From NCBI RefSeq assembly GCF_030272615.1, contig NC_081415.1, positions 186,815,233-186,879,232 of the forward strand: a stretch of DNA of 64,000 nucleotides. Direction: 5' to 3'. The position numbers were made by a program, and so were the translations under genes. A model generated the notes under the pieces. The model ran no database searches and had not been told where the DNA came from. It saw nothing but the letters and a program-made list of their open reading frames with translations. Numbering within the stretch: the first letter of the stretch is position 1; the number at the start of each line of letters is the position of its first letter. This DNA comes from Cryptomeria japonica. Lineage: Eukaryota; Streptophyta; Pinopsida; Cupressales; Cupressaceae. Shown here in pieces: positions 1-12,400 of this stretch.

Positions 1-2969
1 CGACCTGGGCGAGTTTTATTAAACAAAACCCTGGTTTTGGGTTGGAGGGCGGGGAGCGGAGCTCCACCCGCTCCTCCTCCCCTCTCCCCTGCTCGCCCCT
101 TACTCCCCTGTTTCCGCGCGTTCCCGTGTGCTCTGGCTCGCTGTGCGTTGCCTGCGGCTCACGGTGGTGGCCGCAGGGGCCGCGGTGGCTGGAGGGTGCC
201 ACGACACCTGCGGGCACAACCGTGGTGCCGCCCACGAGCTCTCCCCGTGCTTGCGGCTAGGGTTAGGGCACGCCCCGCCCTAGCCCCTTTCTCAAAGCTA
301 TTTTAAATTAGTTTCTTTTTAAAAATGTTTTTTTAATGTATTTTTTTTTATTGCAAAAAAAATACATATGATTTTAATATCATGTTAATGAAAGTTATTT
401 TTAATGTAAGTTTTAGTTTCTTAATTATGACTATGGTGGCAATGTCTTGATAAATGTTGATTTGGGTATTAATTAATTTTATAATGGAATTTATAAGCTA
501 ATTATTATTCAATTCCATTTTGTGGCTTATGCACTTGTCTGAATAAGTTCTAATATTTAAATGTCGTCATCGAATATTATTTGGCTATCCTTTGGACCAA
601 TCTTGGATTAATAAGTTTATATCTTACCTTCTAGCTAGTTAGAGCATCTGGCTAATTAAGGTATTATTGTTTAAAAACAAAATAGAGAGTAATATGTTAT
701 TGGGAAATCGTTGTAATATGATGGAATTACTATTGATGATGTTAAATGCTATTGTAGAACATATCATTTGAGTAATTGAAAAGTAAGTGAAATAATTATC
801 GTTGGGTGTTTGAAGTTAAATGATATGCTTTGGAAATGATTATCTCCTTTTAGATTCTCTTTCTACATTTATATTTCTGTGATCCGTATAATGCATCTAG
901 GCTTGAAAATGCAGAATTGTAGAGGTCGGTTTTAGACCAGTATGTTAATGACGTTTTGATTGGAGATTAAATATCCTATTTATTTGATTAATGGTTGTCT
1001 GAGTTTAATTAATATGAATTTGGTTTAAAAACTCTTTATGGCTTAATTTGCTTGTTCGATGCTTTGAACCTTCGGAGTTAGAAAACCAAGAACAACTTAT
1101 CCCTAGTTGAGGTAGATAACTGTAATCCGATTTGGATCTTGTAGAAAACTTGATCGATTTTAATGTTTAAATCAATTTGAGGAAATATTGTCTTTTCTGA
1201 TTATTGCCATGCGAGTTTAATTTCTGTATTCGCCTTTAATTATGAAATGGCATGTTTTGCTTTGTTTAGTAGGACCCTGTCGTATGGATTGACTTGGGAT
1301 ACCTGTTTCAGTCCTCGATTCCGAGTTGACTGTTGTATTGTGGTAGTGTTGTTTTGATCATATCCTCCTTGTGTGAGTCGAATGATGATTGTGGTTGACC
1401 GTTGTTGGTCGGGTCTCTAGTTAGAGTACCGTCAGTAAGTGATTACCCTTGAGTCGTGTTTGACCAGATGATCGTTTCTCTCTTTTTGAACTCCATTCGT
1501 CTGACCATGTGTATTCCTTGGTTTTGAGTTCGTCTGAGTTAGTCTAGTGTTGTATGGGAAAGTGGCTTTCGATTGGGGGCCGCGCCCAAAGTGGCTACTG
1601 GGTAACCCGTCGAAAGTGAGTCTAATAAGTGATAACCTAATAGTAGATTAGAATGTAATCTCTAAGTAAGATAAATGTGCCTCACACATGGGATGAGTGC
1701 TATCATAGATTCGACATGCTGTGAGAAGGCCTGAAATGGCAAACCATCTTCCTTGTCTTCACGAGAGGATGTGTGGGTCCACATGAGGCTTGGATGGGCC
1801 GGAAGTTTGGATTAGGTTGCCAGGGTAACCCAATGTGTGGGGCCGGGACCTATGAAGACTTGCCATGGTAACCATACCAGGTTGTGTGATGACACTTGTC
1901 CCTACATTCGCTAGTGTGTTGTCGTTTTGTCCGGTTTTGAGTACCTTTGTGGGTCGTCCTTTTGTTTATGCCCTTGTGAGTGTCAGTTTCATGATAGACC
2001 TTGGGTGGTGATGGCTCAGCCTTGTGGATGCTCTTCTGGACCTTTGTATTAGCTTTGATTATGTCCAGCTGGATCCTGTTCTTTTCAGGGATCTTTTATG
2101 TATTGATTGACCGATGCGGTCGCTTGTATATTGTTTATATTTCGCCTTGATGGCCGGATTGGAATTGGTGTAACCTCTTGTATTCTTAACTTTATTAATT
2201 ATCAGAGGGGTCTTGCAGTTGAGCAGACCCGGAGATGTAGCCCTTTAGGGGTGAACTCCGAGATCATTATGGTGTTATGTGATGTATTCTCTTATGTTTC
2301 CTTTATTCAGCTTTATCATGTATGATTAACTTACGTTAGAATGGTTAAGTGGATAAATGGAATTAACTTTAAATGCTTATATGCAGTTCTTTCTTGAATG
2401 TCATGTTGATCGAATGCGTAAGTGGTTTAGATGAGATTTATCGTAGATGCTAGTATGCAATCGTCTTTTGAAATGCAATAAGTTGGAATATGAAAGAATG
2501 TAGCTTAGAGTAATGAATTATACTCAATTGTTGTTAAGGAATTTAAATATGCTTGGAAAGATCTCTTATGTTATGTTGAAATCCTAATGTATTAGAATGT
2601 TAGATGTATGGTTTGTAATTTTAAATGAAAAGCTTGAATGAAGGTTATGAATGGATCTTAATGATGAATCTTCGCTTGTGATTTATATTTCCCTCTTTTG
2701 AAAGGAATTATCCTGATTTGAATTATCTCGTTATGAATATAATCAGCTTATTGGATTAATTGTGTGAGTTAAGTGAATCGTGAAATTTAAGTAATCTCAT
2801 TGGGAAACTCTTTAGGAGTTAGTTGAAGTCTTCCACTATGTAATCCGAATCTTTGATATCTAGTTGCATCTTATGTGTTGTAACTTTAAAAATAAAAAAT
2901 AAAAAAATTTTGCACTCTATTCTTGTGTTATAGCTTAATCCCTTCGGGGTTTCCTGGCGGGGCATTACA
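1..2969. mobile_element. Long LTR, 3' portion (copy 1 of the 4.17-kb LTR family)
   Basis: The stretch aligns in order with the split LTR at 32,364-61,082. Shared blocks include about 930-1,130 with 34,630-34,835, and 1,150-2,969 with 59,409-61,082. Both copies end in GGCGGGGCATTACA, which mirrors the TGTAGTGCCCC start of copy 2, so 2,969 is the 3' edge. The 5' part lies outside the window. No primer-binding site or polypurine tract is visible at the edge, and no gag-pol sequence follows it. It may be a solo LTR or the 3' LTR of an element reaching leftward. The first ~290 bases are very GC-rich and differ from the matching part of copy 2. The open frames inside are non-coding by composition. 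Confidence 0.8.
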
Positions 2970-3543
2970 TATTTAATCATGGAGTGTGCAATGTATGAAG
3001 ATATTCATAGCCAGTTTGATGATGAATTAAAGGTAGATAGTTTTAATGAACTTTTTGAAGAGACGAGGCTTCACAAAACAACAAGTCTCTTACTCAAGAT
3101 TCATAAGAGAAGGACCAACATGGAAAAGATCTTGAAGTCGGGATAATTTGGCACATCTTGGTCCCTTAGACCATTGGGTCTCATGGAAATGATTAAAATT
3201 ATTTCATTCATTCTTTCTTTTTAGGGAGCTTCCACCTTTGTATTTCTCTCATATTTTCTCTATTGTGCAAGACAAAAATATATACACGTGCCAAAAGCTC
3301 CAAGGTGATTCCATATTTTTCTCTCTTTGCTATGAATGGTTATTATTATTTTGTAGGATATACAACTAACTAGGTGGTCGATTTTGTGTACAATTGTGTC
3401 ATATTACGATTAATAGCCTCCTCAAAGTGACGGTTCTCTTTCAGAGTAGTTTCATTTGAATTTCGTAGAGGGACAAAATTAGGGTAAAATTCCCTAAACT
3501 CATTTGAAAGGGAATACCTACTGAATAAATTCTCATTGATCAA
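2970..3543. other. Non-coding stretch with one monomer of a dispersed minisatellite family
   Basis: No gene is visible. About 3,205-3,480 resembles the units of the minisatellite at 16,690-17,290. Shared words are 'ttccacctttgta', 'gtgcaagac', 'cgtgccaaaagct', 'attccatatttttctctc' and 'caattgtgtcatat', in the same order. Confidence 0.5.
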
Positions 3544-4225
3544 CTTCCAAATTTATTTTATCATGTGTCCTCTTATTTGTTAAGACATAAATGATAGTCC
3601 ATAGTAATTTTATGGTTTCTTAAAATATTATTTAGTTTAATATAAAAAATTAGTTACCTTAATAAAATTTAAATTGCTTCTTTCACATTTTAGCTATTTC
3701 TTTCAAGATTTTTGTATTATAAGGTCTATCTTTATACATTCTTTTTATTATTAATATATTTAATTTTTTAACTAAAAAAATTACTAATAAAATAGGATAA
3801 ATATTTATCATTTTTGGTCTAAAGGATAAATTAAATTGCTATGGATTGTGTAACAATTGAAGTGAATGATGTCTAAGTAGAATAAAATATTATATAAAAT
3901 AGTAAAGAGATTAAGCTAAGAAAAGAAGCACCATCCAAAAACAAGTCAAACGTGAAATAGTAAACAATAAACAAACTCACTTATCTCGTTTGCACTAGCA
4001 AGATATGGCGATATTGTGGGTGCCTTCATATTAATTATTGATCCTCTATCATGGTGTTCATAGCACTATAGGGGCTCAAATAACTAACGATGGAAGGAAT
4101 ATATTCATTTGAAAGAGCTTACTCATGTCAAATAACTTTTAATAATGAAAGTGTTGCAATTTAGTTGCTAAGAATAATCATATGCTCCTCGATTATACCA
4201 TCCATCAAGATTTAAATCCCTCGAA
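3544..4225. repeat. Dispersed repeat, copy 1 (sister at about 29,825-31,795)
   Basis: It is collinear with the second copy for about 700 bp: 'ttattattaatata', 'gataaatatttatcattttt', 'gaagtgaatgatgt', 'attgtgggtg', 'gatcctctat', 'ttttaataatgaaag'. Copy 2 is longer because it holds a LINE fragment and a MITE. This copy lacks both and so shows the empty sites. The class of the repeat is not recognised. Confidence 0.7.
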
Positions 4226-4239
4226 TGTATGATTGGGCT

Positions 4240-6420
4240 AGGTTTGACCTTAAGATACTTTAAGCCCCTACTTGCTAGTTTAGGCAAATGCTAGCTTTTG
4301 CAAAGAGGAGGACACTATCAATGGATGGTGGCCAATTGCCCTCCTTAATAATTCATACAAAATTATAGCTAAGGCTCTTGTGCAAATAATTAAATGCATT
4401 TGTCAAATGATTGTATCCAAAGAAAAGTAGTTTCTTGGGAGGAAGATTTATCTTAGACAATTTGGTTCTTGCATGGGAAAAAACTGAATCCCAACAATTT
4501 GCTTAAGATAAACTAATTATTAAGCTTGACTTTGACAAAGCTTATAAACATTTCTACTGGCTATTCATCCTTAAAATGCCTAAATGGATTGGATTTGGTC
4601 CTAAATTATGTGAACAAATCTATATGTTATTCATGGATGCATCTACTAGAGTTGTTGTCAATGGTGTGCTCTCTCCTTCATTTCCCTTGCAAAAATCCAT
4701 TCAACAAGTTTGTCACCTTGCTCCTTATTTGTATGTCCTTATGACTGATGCACTTGGTTATATGTTTCAACACACTCTATCAAATAGACTTATTCAAGGA
4801 ATATCTCTTCCAAACAATGTTACAACTCTAAATTCTCATTTTGCGGATGACGGTATGTTATTCATTCAAAATTATGTAGATGAAGTGACTAATATGTTTG
4901 ACATATTAGATCTTTCTGTTACTATTTTAGGCTCTAAGTTGGCCATGCATAAGATTGAATTCATAATGACTCATCCCAACCCTCAACCACCTCGAATTTC
5001 TAGTTAATAGTGTGAGGTGAAGCATGTCACTATAACAAGATACCTTGGTATCCCATTTGGTATAGGTGTTTCACTTAACGAGATGTGGAATTGATTCTTG
5101 CATAAACTAAAAAATAAACTTCAACAAGTTCCTTTCCATGGCCCATAGAATCCAAGTCGCCAACAAAAATCCTTTTAGCTAGTCATGTCTATATCTCTTC
5201 TTGTTGGCTCCCCTTTAAAACTTGCTACAATTACTTGACTCAACTTATTAGAAGTTTCCTTTGGGACAAATGGAGAAATACCAAAGGTATTTCGGCTACT
5301 TCGTGGACTCATTGCATCAAACCAAAAGATAAAGGTGGTTTAGGAATTATAGACCCCTATACCCAGGGCATTTGCCTCACTACGAAATGGACTATGAGAG
5401 CTTTGGATGGAGATGCTCCTTGGAAACACCTTGGAGACGTTCCTTGGAAACTACTATTGGATGATCTTAAAATTTTCTTAGCTAGAAAGATAAGCTTCTT
5501 CTTGCACCTTATTTTAAAACATATGGTTCAACACCCGTCAACTCCATTTGGAGAGCTTGGCAAACTAGATCCAAAAAATTAAGTTATTATGCTTAGACCT
5601 TGAGTCATGGATTGAGTTTTACCTCTTCTTCCATTTGATGGAACTAGTTGGTTCAAGAAAACAATAGCCCTCTAGCTACTATTAAAAACCTCAAAGGTAG
5701 AGACTTCTTTAAAAAGGGCATTCAAGTTTTTTGAGACTTATGAGATCCTCTGAATTTTGATTAGAAAACATGGCAACAAATCAAAATGTGGATCAATCTT
5801 TCTGTAGTATACATGACCCCTATCCAAAAAATACAATAGTTTGTTAGGCCTGAGTTGTGGTGTCTCGTGTCGTCACCATGTCACGATAACTTTATTAATG
5901 ATTGAAAATGGCCTAGCAATTAGAAATTCCAAAGTTTCTCTCTCAAAACTATCTATAAGAAACTCCTTCCTTCCATTCCCTTATCCCACCAACTCAATCT
6001 CAAGTGGCATTACAAGCTCAATAGTTCAAGATTGAACAAGCTAAGCTCACTCATTTGAAAATCTAAACCTAATGTGCAAGCCCAGTTGATTGCATGGAAA
6101 ATTATTCATGTCAAACTCCCTATCAGTGATCTACTATCTTTTATCGGTCCCCCTCCTTCTTGTCCCTTCTACTCTGAAAAAAGAAACTATCAAGCATGCA
6201 TTTTGGCTCTACTCTCATGCTCAAAACCTTTGGGGCCTACTCTTCTCCACTTTCCCTAGGCTATTTCCCCAAGCTTGGACTTGGAAATATACTTTGCTTG
6301 GTCTCTCCTCCACTCACAATATTATTACTCAAACGGCACATTATTCTTAAGCACATTTGGAGATTCAGGTGCATGGATGCCTTTTCACATACTTTGTACC
6401 CCCTTCAAATCAAGTAATTG
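4240..6420 (+). pseudogene. LINE (non-LTR retrotransposon) reverse transcriptase remnant
   Basis: Translated blocks follow the order of a plant LINE ORF2. Around 4,430-4,560 there is a 'GGRFILDNLVLAWE' block and 'KLDFDKAYKHFYW' (RT palm, first catalytic Asp region). Then come 'GFGPKLCEQIYMLF' and 'VVVNGVLSPSFPL'. The catalytic FADD motif appears as 'HFADDGMLF' near 4,840-4,865. At 5,235-5,580 follow 'LIRSFLWDKW' and 'KPKDKGGLGI', which belong to the region after the RT. A weak zf-RVT-like stretch lies at 6,080-6,300. Several frameshifts and stops break the frame and the endonuclease domain is missing, so this is a 5'-truncated dead copy. An A-rich tail near 6,928-6,965 may be its 3' end. Confidence 0.8.
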
Positions 6421-7814
6421 ATTATTTGTATGGATTTCTCTCCACAAATCCTTACTCTTCAAACTGCATTTCAAGTTAATGCAGAGCTCAAAAGGACACT
6501 TGAGGACCTGCAAGTTCAACTTAATAATTTTGAGGCAAAGTTTAAAATTCAAGGCATTTAGACAGGTGATATGAGGACTTAGATTGGAGAGATTGGAGAT
6601 CATTGTACTATGTTGTAACTGGCTACTTTGCTTGTTGTATTAGACCTTTGTTCCAGATGTCATGGACTACTTTGTAGTCATTTTGATTGTTCTAGAGAAG
6701 TATAATCAACATATTTATGTTGTCAGTATTGAACTCCATACAAGGTCTGAAATACTTGATCCATTTTCTTGTTGCTGGGTAGCAGTTAACATTGCTTGTT
6801 TCAATCACTTCTTGTTGCTAGGCAACATTTCTCACTATTGGGCAACATTCTGAATAGATTTGTATGACTACTTTCTCCTTTCTTGTGTACAACACTATGA
6901 TTTTGTAATTGAATTTTCTTTTTCCAATAAAAAAAAAATGGTAATGATTTATCGCAAAAAAAAACACAAAGCTTAGAAAACGCATGTAAGATGATCTATT
7001 GCATCATCATCTTATAGATTTTTTCATTCATGAAATTTTTTTTGGATAACAATTATTATAATTTTTAAAAATTTGTAAAGGTTTATATTTGACATGTAAT
7101 AATAATATATTGTTATTATTTACTTACATTGAACATGTTACCTTTATGAGACCGAGCAGCTCGACTTAGTGATCAATGACAAAAAGTTTAAAAAGCATGC
7201 AAGATGATATAATGTGTCGCCATCTTACACATGAATTTTTTTCTCAATCATCAATTTTTTAATTTTTGCGTAATAGGCTTTTTCAAAAGGATGAGCACAA
7301 ATTTGATTAGCAAGAGAAAAATAGCAATTAGATTTTGTCTTTATTTTGCTTCTTGCATGCAACCTTGTTGTAAGTAGGAAGCTAAGCACAAAACACGTAT
7401 GAACAAAACACATATGACCTTTGGTAGTTTGTCTCTCCTCAAAATTACATTCTTTTAGAAACCACAATGCACTACTAATTACCACCCTTGAATATGCTCC
7501 ACCAACACCCTTTTCACTTTAATGCCTAATTTAACCAAATAACTAAACATCCACAACTAGCAAACTCCAAAACTTCCACTATCTAATTATTTTCACCCAA
7601 CCATGACAAATTTTACTTATGATTAATATTTATTTTAGATATAAAGTTCATATTATAATTAGATCTATAAAAATATTATATATTCTGTTGTTGATGGAAT
7701 AGTGTAGGTACCCTTTTTCCCACCTAATACAAAACACAGAAGTGATGTATCGTCAAATCATCAGAAGAAGTGAGAGGTATGATAGCGTTAGTATCACGCA
7801 AACCTTACAATGAC
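6421..7814. other. AT-rich non-coding stretch, probable LINE 3' tail then unknown
   Basis: 6,421-6,965 is probably the 3' UTR of the upstream LINE and ends in two A-runs. After that, a short imperfect duplication ('gcatgtaagatgat' near 6,980 and 'gcatgcaagatgat' near 7,195) is the only structure. No gene is visible up to the MULE inverted repeat. Confidence 0.4.
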
Positions 7815-7966
7815 GGTCGTCCAGGTCCAAATTGGCACTGGCTATCCAGGGGAAAATTTGCACCGCCTGGATAGCTGTGCTTCCTCGGTCCGTGCCCCTC
7901 CGCGTTCGTGTCTACCCGCCTGCGTGAAAGGTGCCCGTGAAAGGACATCGCCTCAAACCGCTCGCC
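7815..7966 (+). repeat. MULE left terminal inverted repeat
   Basis: It matches the reverse complement of 16,505-16,661 at about 85-90% by eye. The best-kept core includes 'aggggaaaatttgca', 'gtgcttcctcggtccgtgcc', 'gcctgcgtgaaaggtgcccg' and 'cgcctcaaaccgct'. It is much richer in G and C than its surroundings. Near the outer edge GCTATCCAGG and CCTGGATAGC form a nested palindrome with a 15-base loop. Confidence 0.85.
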
Positions 7967-9494
7967 ACACGTCTGCCGGTCCGGATTTTACTTGAGATTT
8001 ATAAAAGATATTAATACTATTATATAAATATAATTAAAATAATAATAATTAAGAATTATAGAAAATATTTTTTTACTTATAATATAATATTTTAAATGAT
8101 ATTATATATTAATAATGATATTTATAATTTAACTCTTTTAATAATTACGTCGAAGGCATCTTATTTGAAAGAGATGACCTCAGTTTTTCATCGAACGGCG
8201 GATAATGTTGTAGAAGAGAAGCAAGACCATCGAAACGATCTTTTGGGTTCAATTTTATCAGTATTATTTAACATGTCATTGATTTGTATTTGTCCGATAC
8301 TTTAGTATAACACTATACTTTGTTTCTTTTTGGTAAAATGCACTCTCGCACATTCATTTTTAAAAAAATTTATTCCCACGTGTTTGTACATGGCCTTAGA
8401 CAAATATTGGCATAAATTGCAAGTAAAAAAAAATCCCATAACATAGATATGTTAGAGAGACATTAATGTGCATCACAATGAGGTGTCAAAAATATATGAA
8501 ACCTACAAAACATGAAAGCAACTTCCCCTATAAAGGTCAAATGCATATGTAAAGATAGATATTGTTTGAATGTCAAATTCCCCTATACCCTTGAAAACTT
8601 CATTTATGATCAACTTTCAAATGGATCAATAAATTCCTTAGGAAGGCTCAAATAAGTGTGGTAGGAAACAATGAAATTCTAACCTTTGTGAAATGAATCT
8701 ACACCTTCTACATGTTAAATTTGTCCTCTAATTTGAAATCTTTTCAAGACCTTATGAGATTTAGTAAGCAACATCATTAATATAGCTGAAATATGGAAGA
8801 GCCAAATATTTTTCGTTAGAGAATAAGAATAAGAAGAAGTTTTAACAAATTGGTTATTTTTTAATTTATATATATAAATTTTTTATTCATAATTTATATG
8901 CCTAATTTTTAAAATATCTTTATTGTCCATTTTTCAAACATAGATAAATAAAATTCATACCTAGATAATCTTCAAATATAAATACCACCCCTTACAGAAT
9001 ACAATAGATTGAATGATGAGACAATGTTGAATGGGAAGTGGGAGATAACATAAATACACCAAGATGATGAATAGATATAATATAGAAATGAAAATATAAA
9101 GCATCATAGAGCTACCACCATGATTGGAAATCAAATCCATTGGAAATGCACATATCATTCATATTAGTTATAGTCACAATATGAGAGAACTCACACTACC
9201 AAATTTGTTGTCAAATATAAGCATAGGAGATATATCATTGCAACTTTGTATTATATATATAATAATAAATGTGACCATTGTGGAAGTGAGTAAGTCACTA
9301 CACATAAATTTCACAAAAGCTTACAAAAGGATGAGCCAATTTTTCACATATACAATAGTAGTCTAACTCAAAAGTACAATATACAAATAATGTCTTTATC
9401 TTAATTCCACAATCCACTCCCTCCAAGCTCTAATTTTAAAATAGAGTTAAAGTACTTAACGATTAATACATTGGAGAATAATACACTATAGTGA
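7967..9494. other. MULE interior, 3' of the transposase gene
   Basis: AT-rich sequence between the left inverted repeat and the stop codon of the transposase. Short open frames are present but none resembles a protein I know. I see nothing else here. Confidence 0.4.
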
Positions 9495-12400
9495 TTAACC
9501 AAAAAAGTGTTGATCATGATCCTCCATATGAATATCATCAACACCTGAAAATACATATGAGGACATTATAAGATTAATTTTCAAATTGAAGACTCAAATT
9601 TGATTGAAGTTCATTTCATAATTGACTTACCGTTTCTGCTTTGCATTGTGTCCATTATTGTCATCATTTGATTAAGATCAATAGAAAATGGTTGCATGTT
9701 TTTTTGAGAGTTTTGTTGGCCATCTAAAGTTGCAATAACATTCACATTAATATATCACGTATAAAATTAATTTATATATTAAAGACTGAAAATTAATGAA
9801 GTTCACTTCACAATTTCATTACCATCTCTAGCTTGCATGGCATCAACTATTGTTGTTGTTGTCTTCTCAGGATCAACAGAAATCGGTACCATATATTCTT
9901 GATTTTTTTGATGATCTTCTAATGCTGCAATAACAAGCACATTCAACACATCAGCTTAGATAAAATTAATTACAAACTAAAGACACAAAATTGATCGTTT
10001 TTATTTAATAATTTTGTGACCATATCTAGTTTGTATTGCATCCATTGTCATTGATGTCTAGTTAAGATCAATAGAAAAGGGCAGCATATGTTGTTGATCT
10101 TTTTCTTTATCACCTGAAATTGCATTGAAGTACACATGTAACACATCAACTTAGATAAAATGCTCAAGTATAAAATCACATTACGTAATTAATCTAAACA
10201 ATATTAAAATTTATAATTACCAGCAACAGTTTGTTGAAATGTTTGAGCTGAAATAATACTAAGCATTGATGGTTGATCTCTAGAAATTGTATCTTTTTGT
10301 TTAATTAAGTACAAAAAAATGGTTAGAGATAGGAATTGAGTATTTTTCAATAAAAATTAATAAAAATGTTTAATATTGACTAACTTACTATCTACAGCTT
10401 GTATTTCATCTGTTAGCATTTGGTTTAGATCAATGGAGAAAGGCAATCGACGTCGTCGAGTACTTTCTTGATCATTCAAACCTATAATAAACATATGTTT
10501 AACATATGAAATAAAAATAAGAAGTATTGATATGTGAATTACTCAAATACCTATGAATAAATGTACTCACCTTGCTGCATGATAATATCTCTTTCTTCTT
10601 GTATTGCTATGCCTGAGCGATTGGTGACCTTTTTTTCCTTTTTCTTTCTACATCTTGTAGAGGGGAATAGAAAAGTTTCATGCTCCTCAACTCTTTCATT
10701 TTAGTTTTCAGATATGGCATTACGTCTTTGATGAATAGAATGACGTTTGTGCATTTTGGTTGGACTAAACCATGGTGATATTCGTCTAATAGACATGTTC
10801 TCTGAGCTAGGGATTGATCTAAATTTGGAAGATGAAGCAAGAGATGCATTGATATCTTTTCTAAACCTCTCAACACACTGACTAAAAATGTTTTTTTCAT
10901 CTTCACTGGTCGGTAAATTTTGGAGCAATGAATTTAAATAATCAATGGAACTTTGAAATCCATCATTAGAAGTATTAGATGATATCCAACCATCTGTAAT
11001 AGAAATAATAGTGATTAAGTCAAAAAATATTTAAAAACAACGCATATTTCATTATAAAATGATGCTTTTAAGAATTACCAGTTCTTTGAGCTTCACCAAC
11101 GACAACCCCATGCACATCTTGATCTTTTGAGGGTATGCAACCATCTACAATTGAAATAAGAATTAATCAATGATATGAATCAAAAAATCATTTTATACTT
11201 AATTATAAACATCATATCAACATTACCAATGATGTCAATTTCATGACTAGAATTCCCTCTAACTTCATCAATATCATCAACTAGTGGAGTAACATCATCT
11301 ACAATTCAATAAGATTAATTTAGTTAGTATTGAAAAAAAATTATAATAATTAAAAATATAAATATTAAACTTAAATATGAAATGACACTTACCAACAACC
11401 TGGTCTTGCTCATTTGGTTTGTTTCTCTTTAGAATATCTAAGACCTTCAACACATGTTTGCATGTGTTTCCTCTTTTTGCCCAATCACAATCACACACAT
11501 GCAAATTTGGTTCAAATTTCCTAACAAAATACCATTTTGTTGGAATTGTTTGGCTTCTTATCCTATATGTGTTAGGGAGGAGATCATATAGAAAACAATC
11601 TGCATCTGCTATATTTTTTGATCTCTCTAGAGCAGTTATGTAATATCTTTCCTTTTTGAAGTTTGTGAGGAATCCAGATAACTGCAAATATCTTTTATTT
11701 TTGTAGAATGGTGCTACTCTATGAAGAAGTGTATGAATAAGCCAATCCATTCTCCTTGTGCATTTCTTAGAACGATCACTTAAATAGTGACTCTTAATGT
11801 GGGAGTGGTATGACTCTATAGAAGCATTGGTTTCTTGATTTGCATGAGAGAAGTTTCGAAAATGTTTTTCCCACATTGCTATACAAACAAACATAATGAA
11901 GTCTTAGCATATACAAAAAACAACTTAAATTATGAAAATGTATACAAACAATAATTGATAACTTGATTATCTTACCAATATGACTCTCATCATGACACCA
12001 AGTATTTTGAAAGTAATCAATAAATTTCTTCTCTTCTTTGAATTCCTCCATAAAATTTTTGATCGATTGAGTAGTGATGCCTTGATCATCACTTATTTCA
12101 TACATTATCTCACCCAATCTATCAAATATATGTGTTGCAACATCTTTATTACTAACATACCTGGATTACATAATAGAAGATCAAATTATGAAGTTGACGC
12201 GTGTAATTAACCATATGTTTTAATTAAAGATTGACTTACCTATACACATTCTTCAACCATGCCCTACGTACATGCCAAATGCATAACAATACTTGACAAT
12301 CAAAGGATAACCTACAAGTTACATCATCAAAGTTTATAAGTGGGATTTTAACAAAATTAATTGTTAAATTGAAACTAGTTAATGTTGAAAATTAGGGAAT

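Noticed and set aside
37-306. Ala/Pro/Arg-rich open frames in the first 300 bases
   Set aside because: They lie in a GC-rich module of an LTR, overlap in several frames and have no sequence resembling a protein family.
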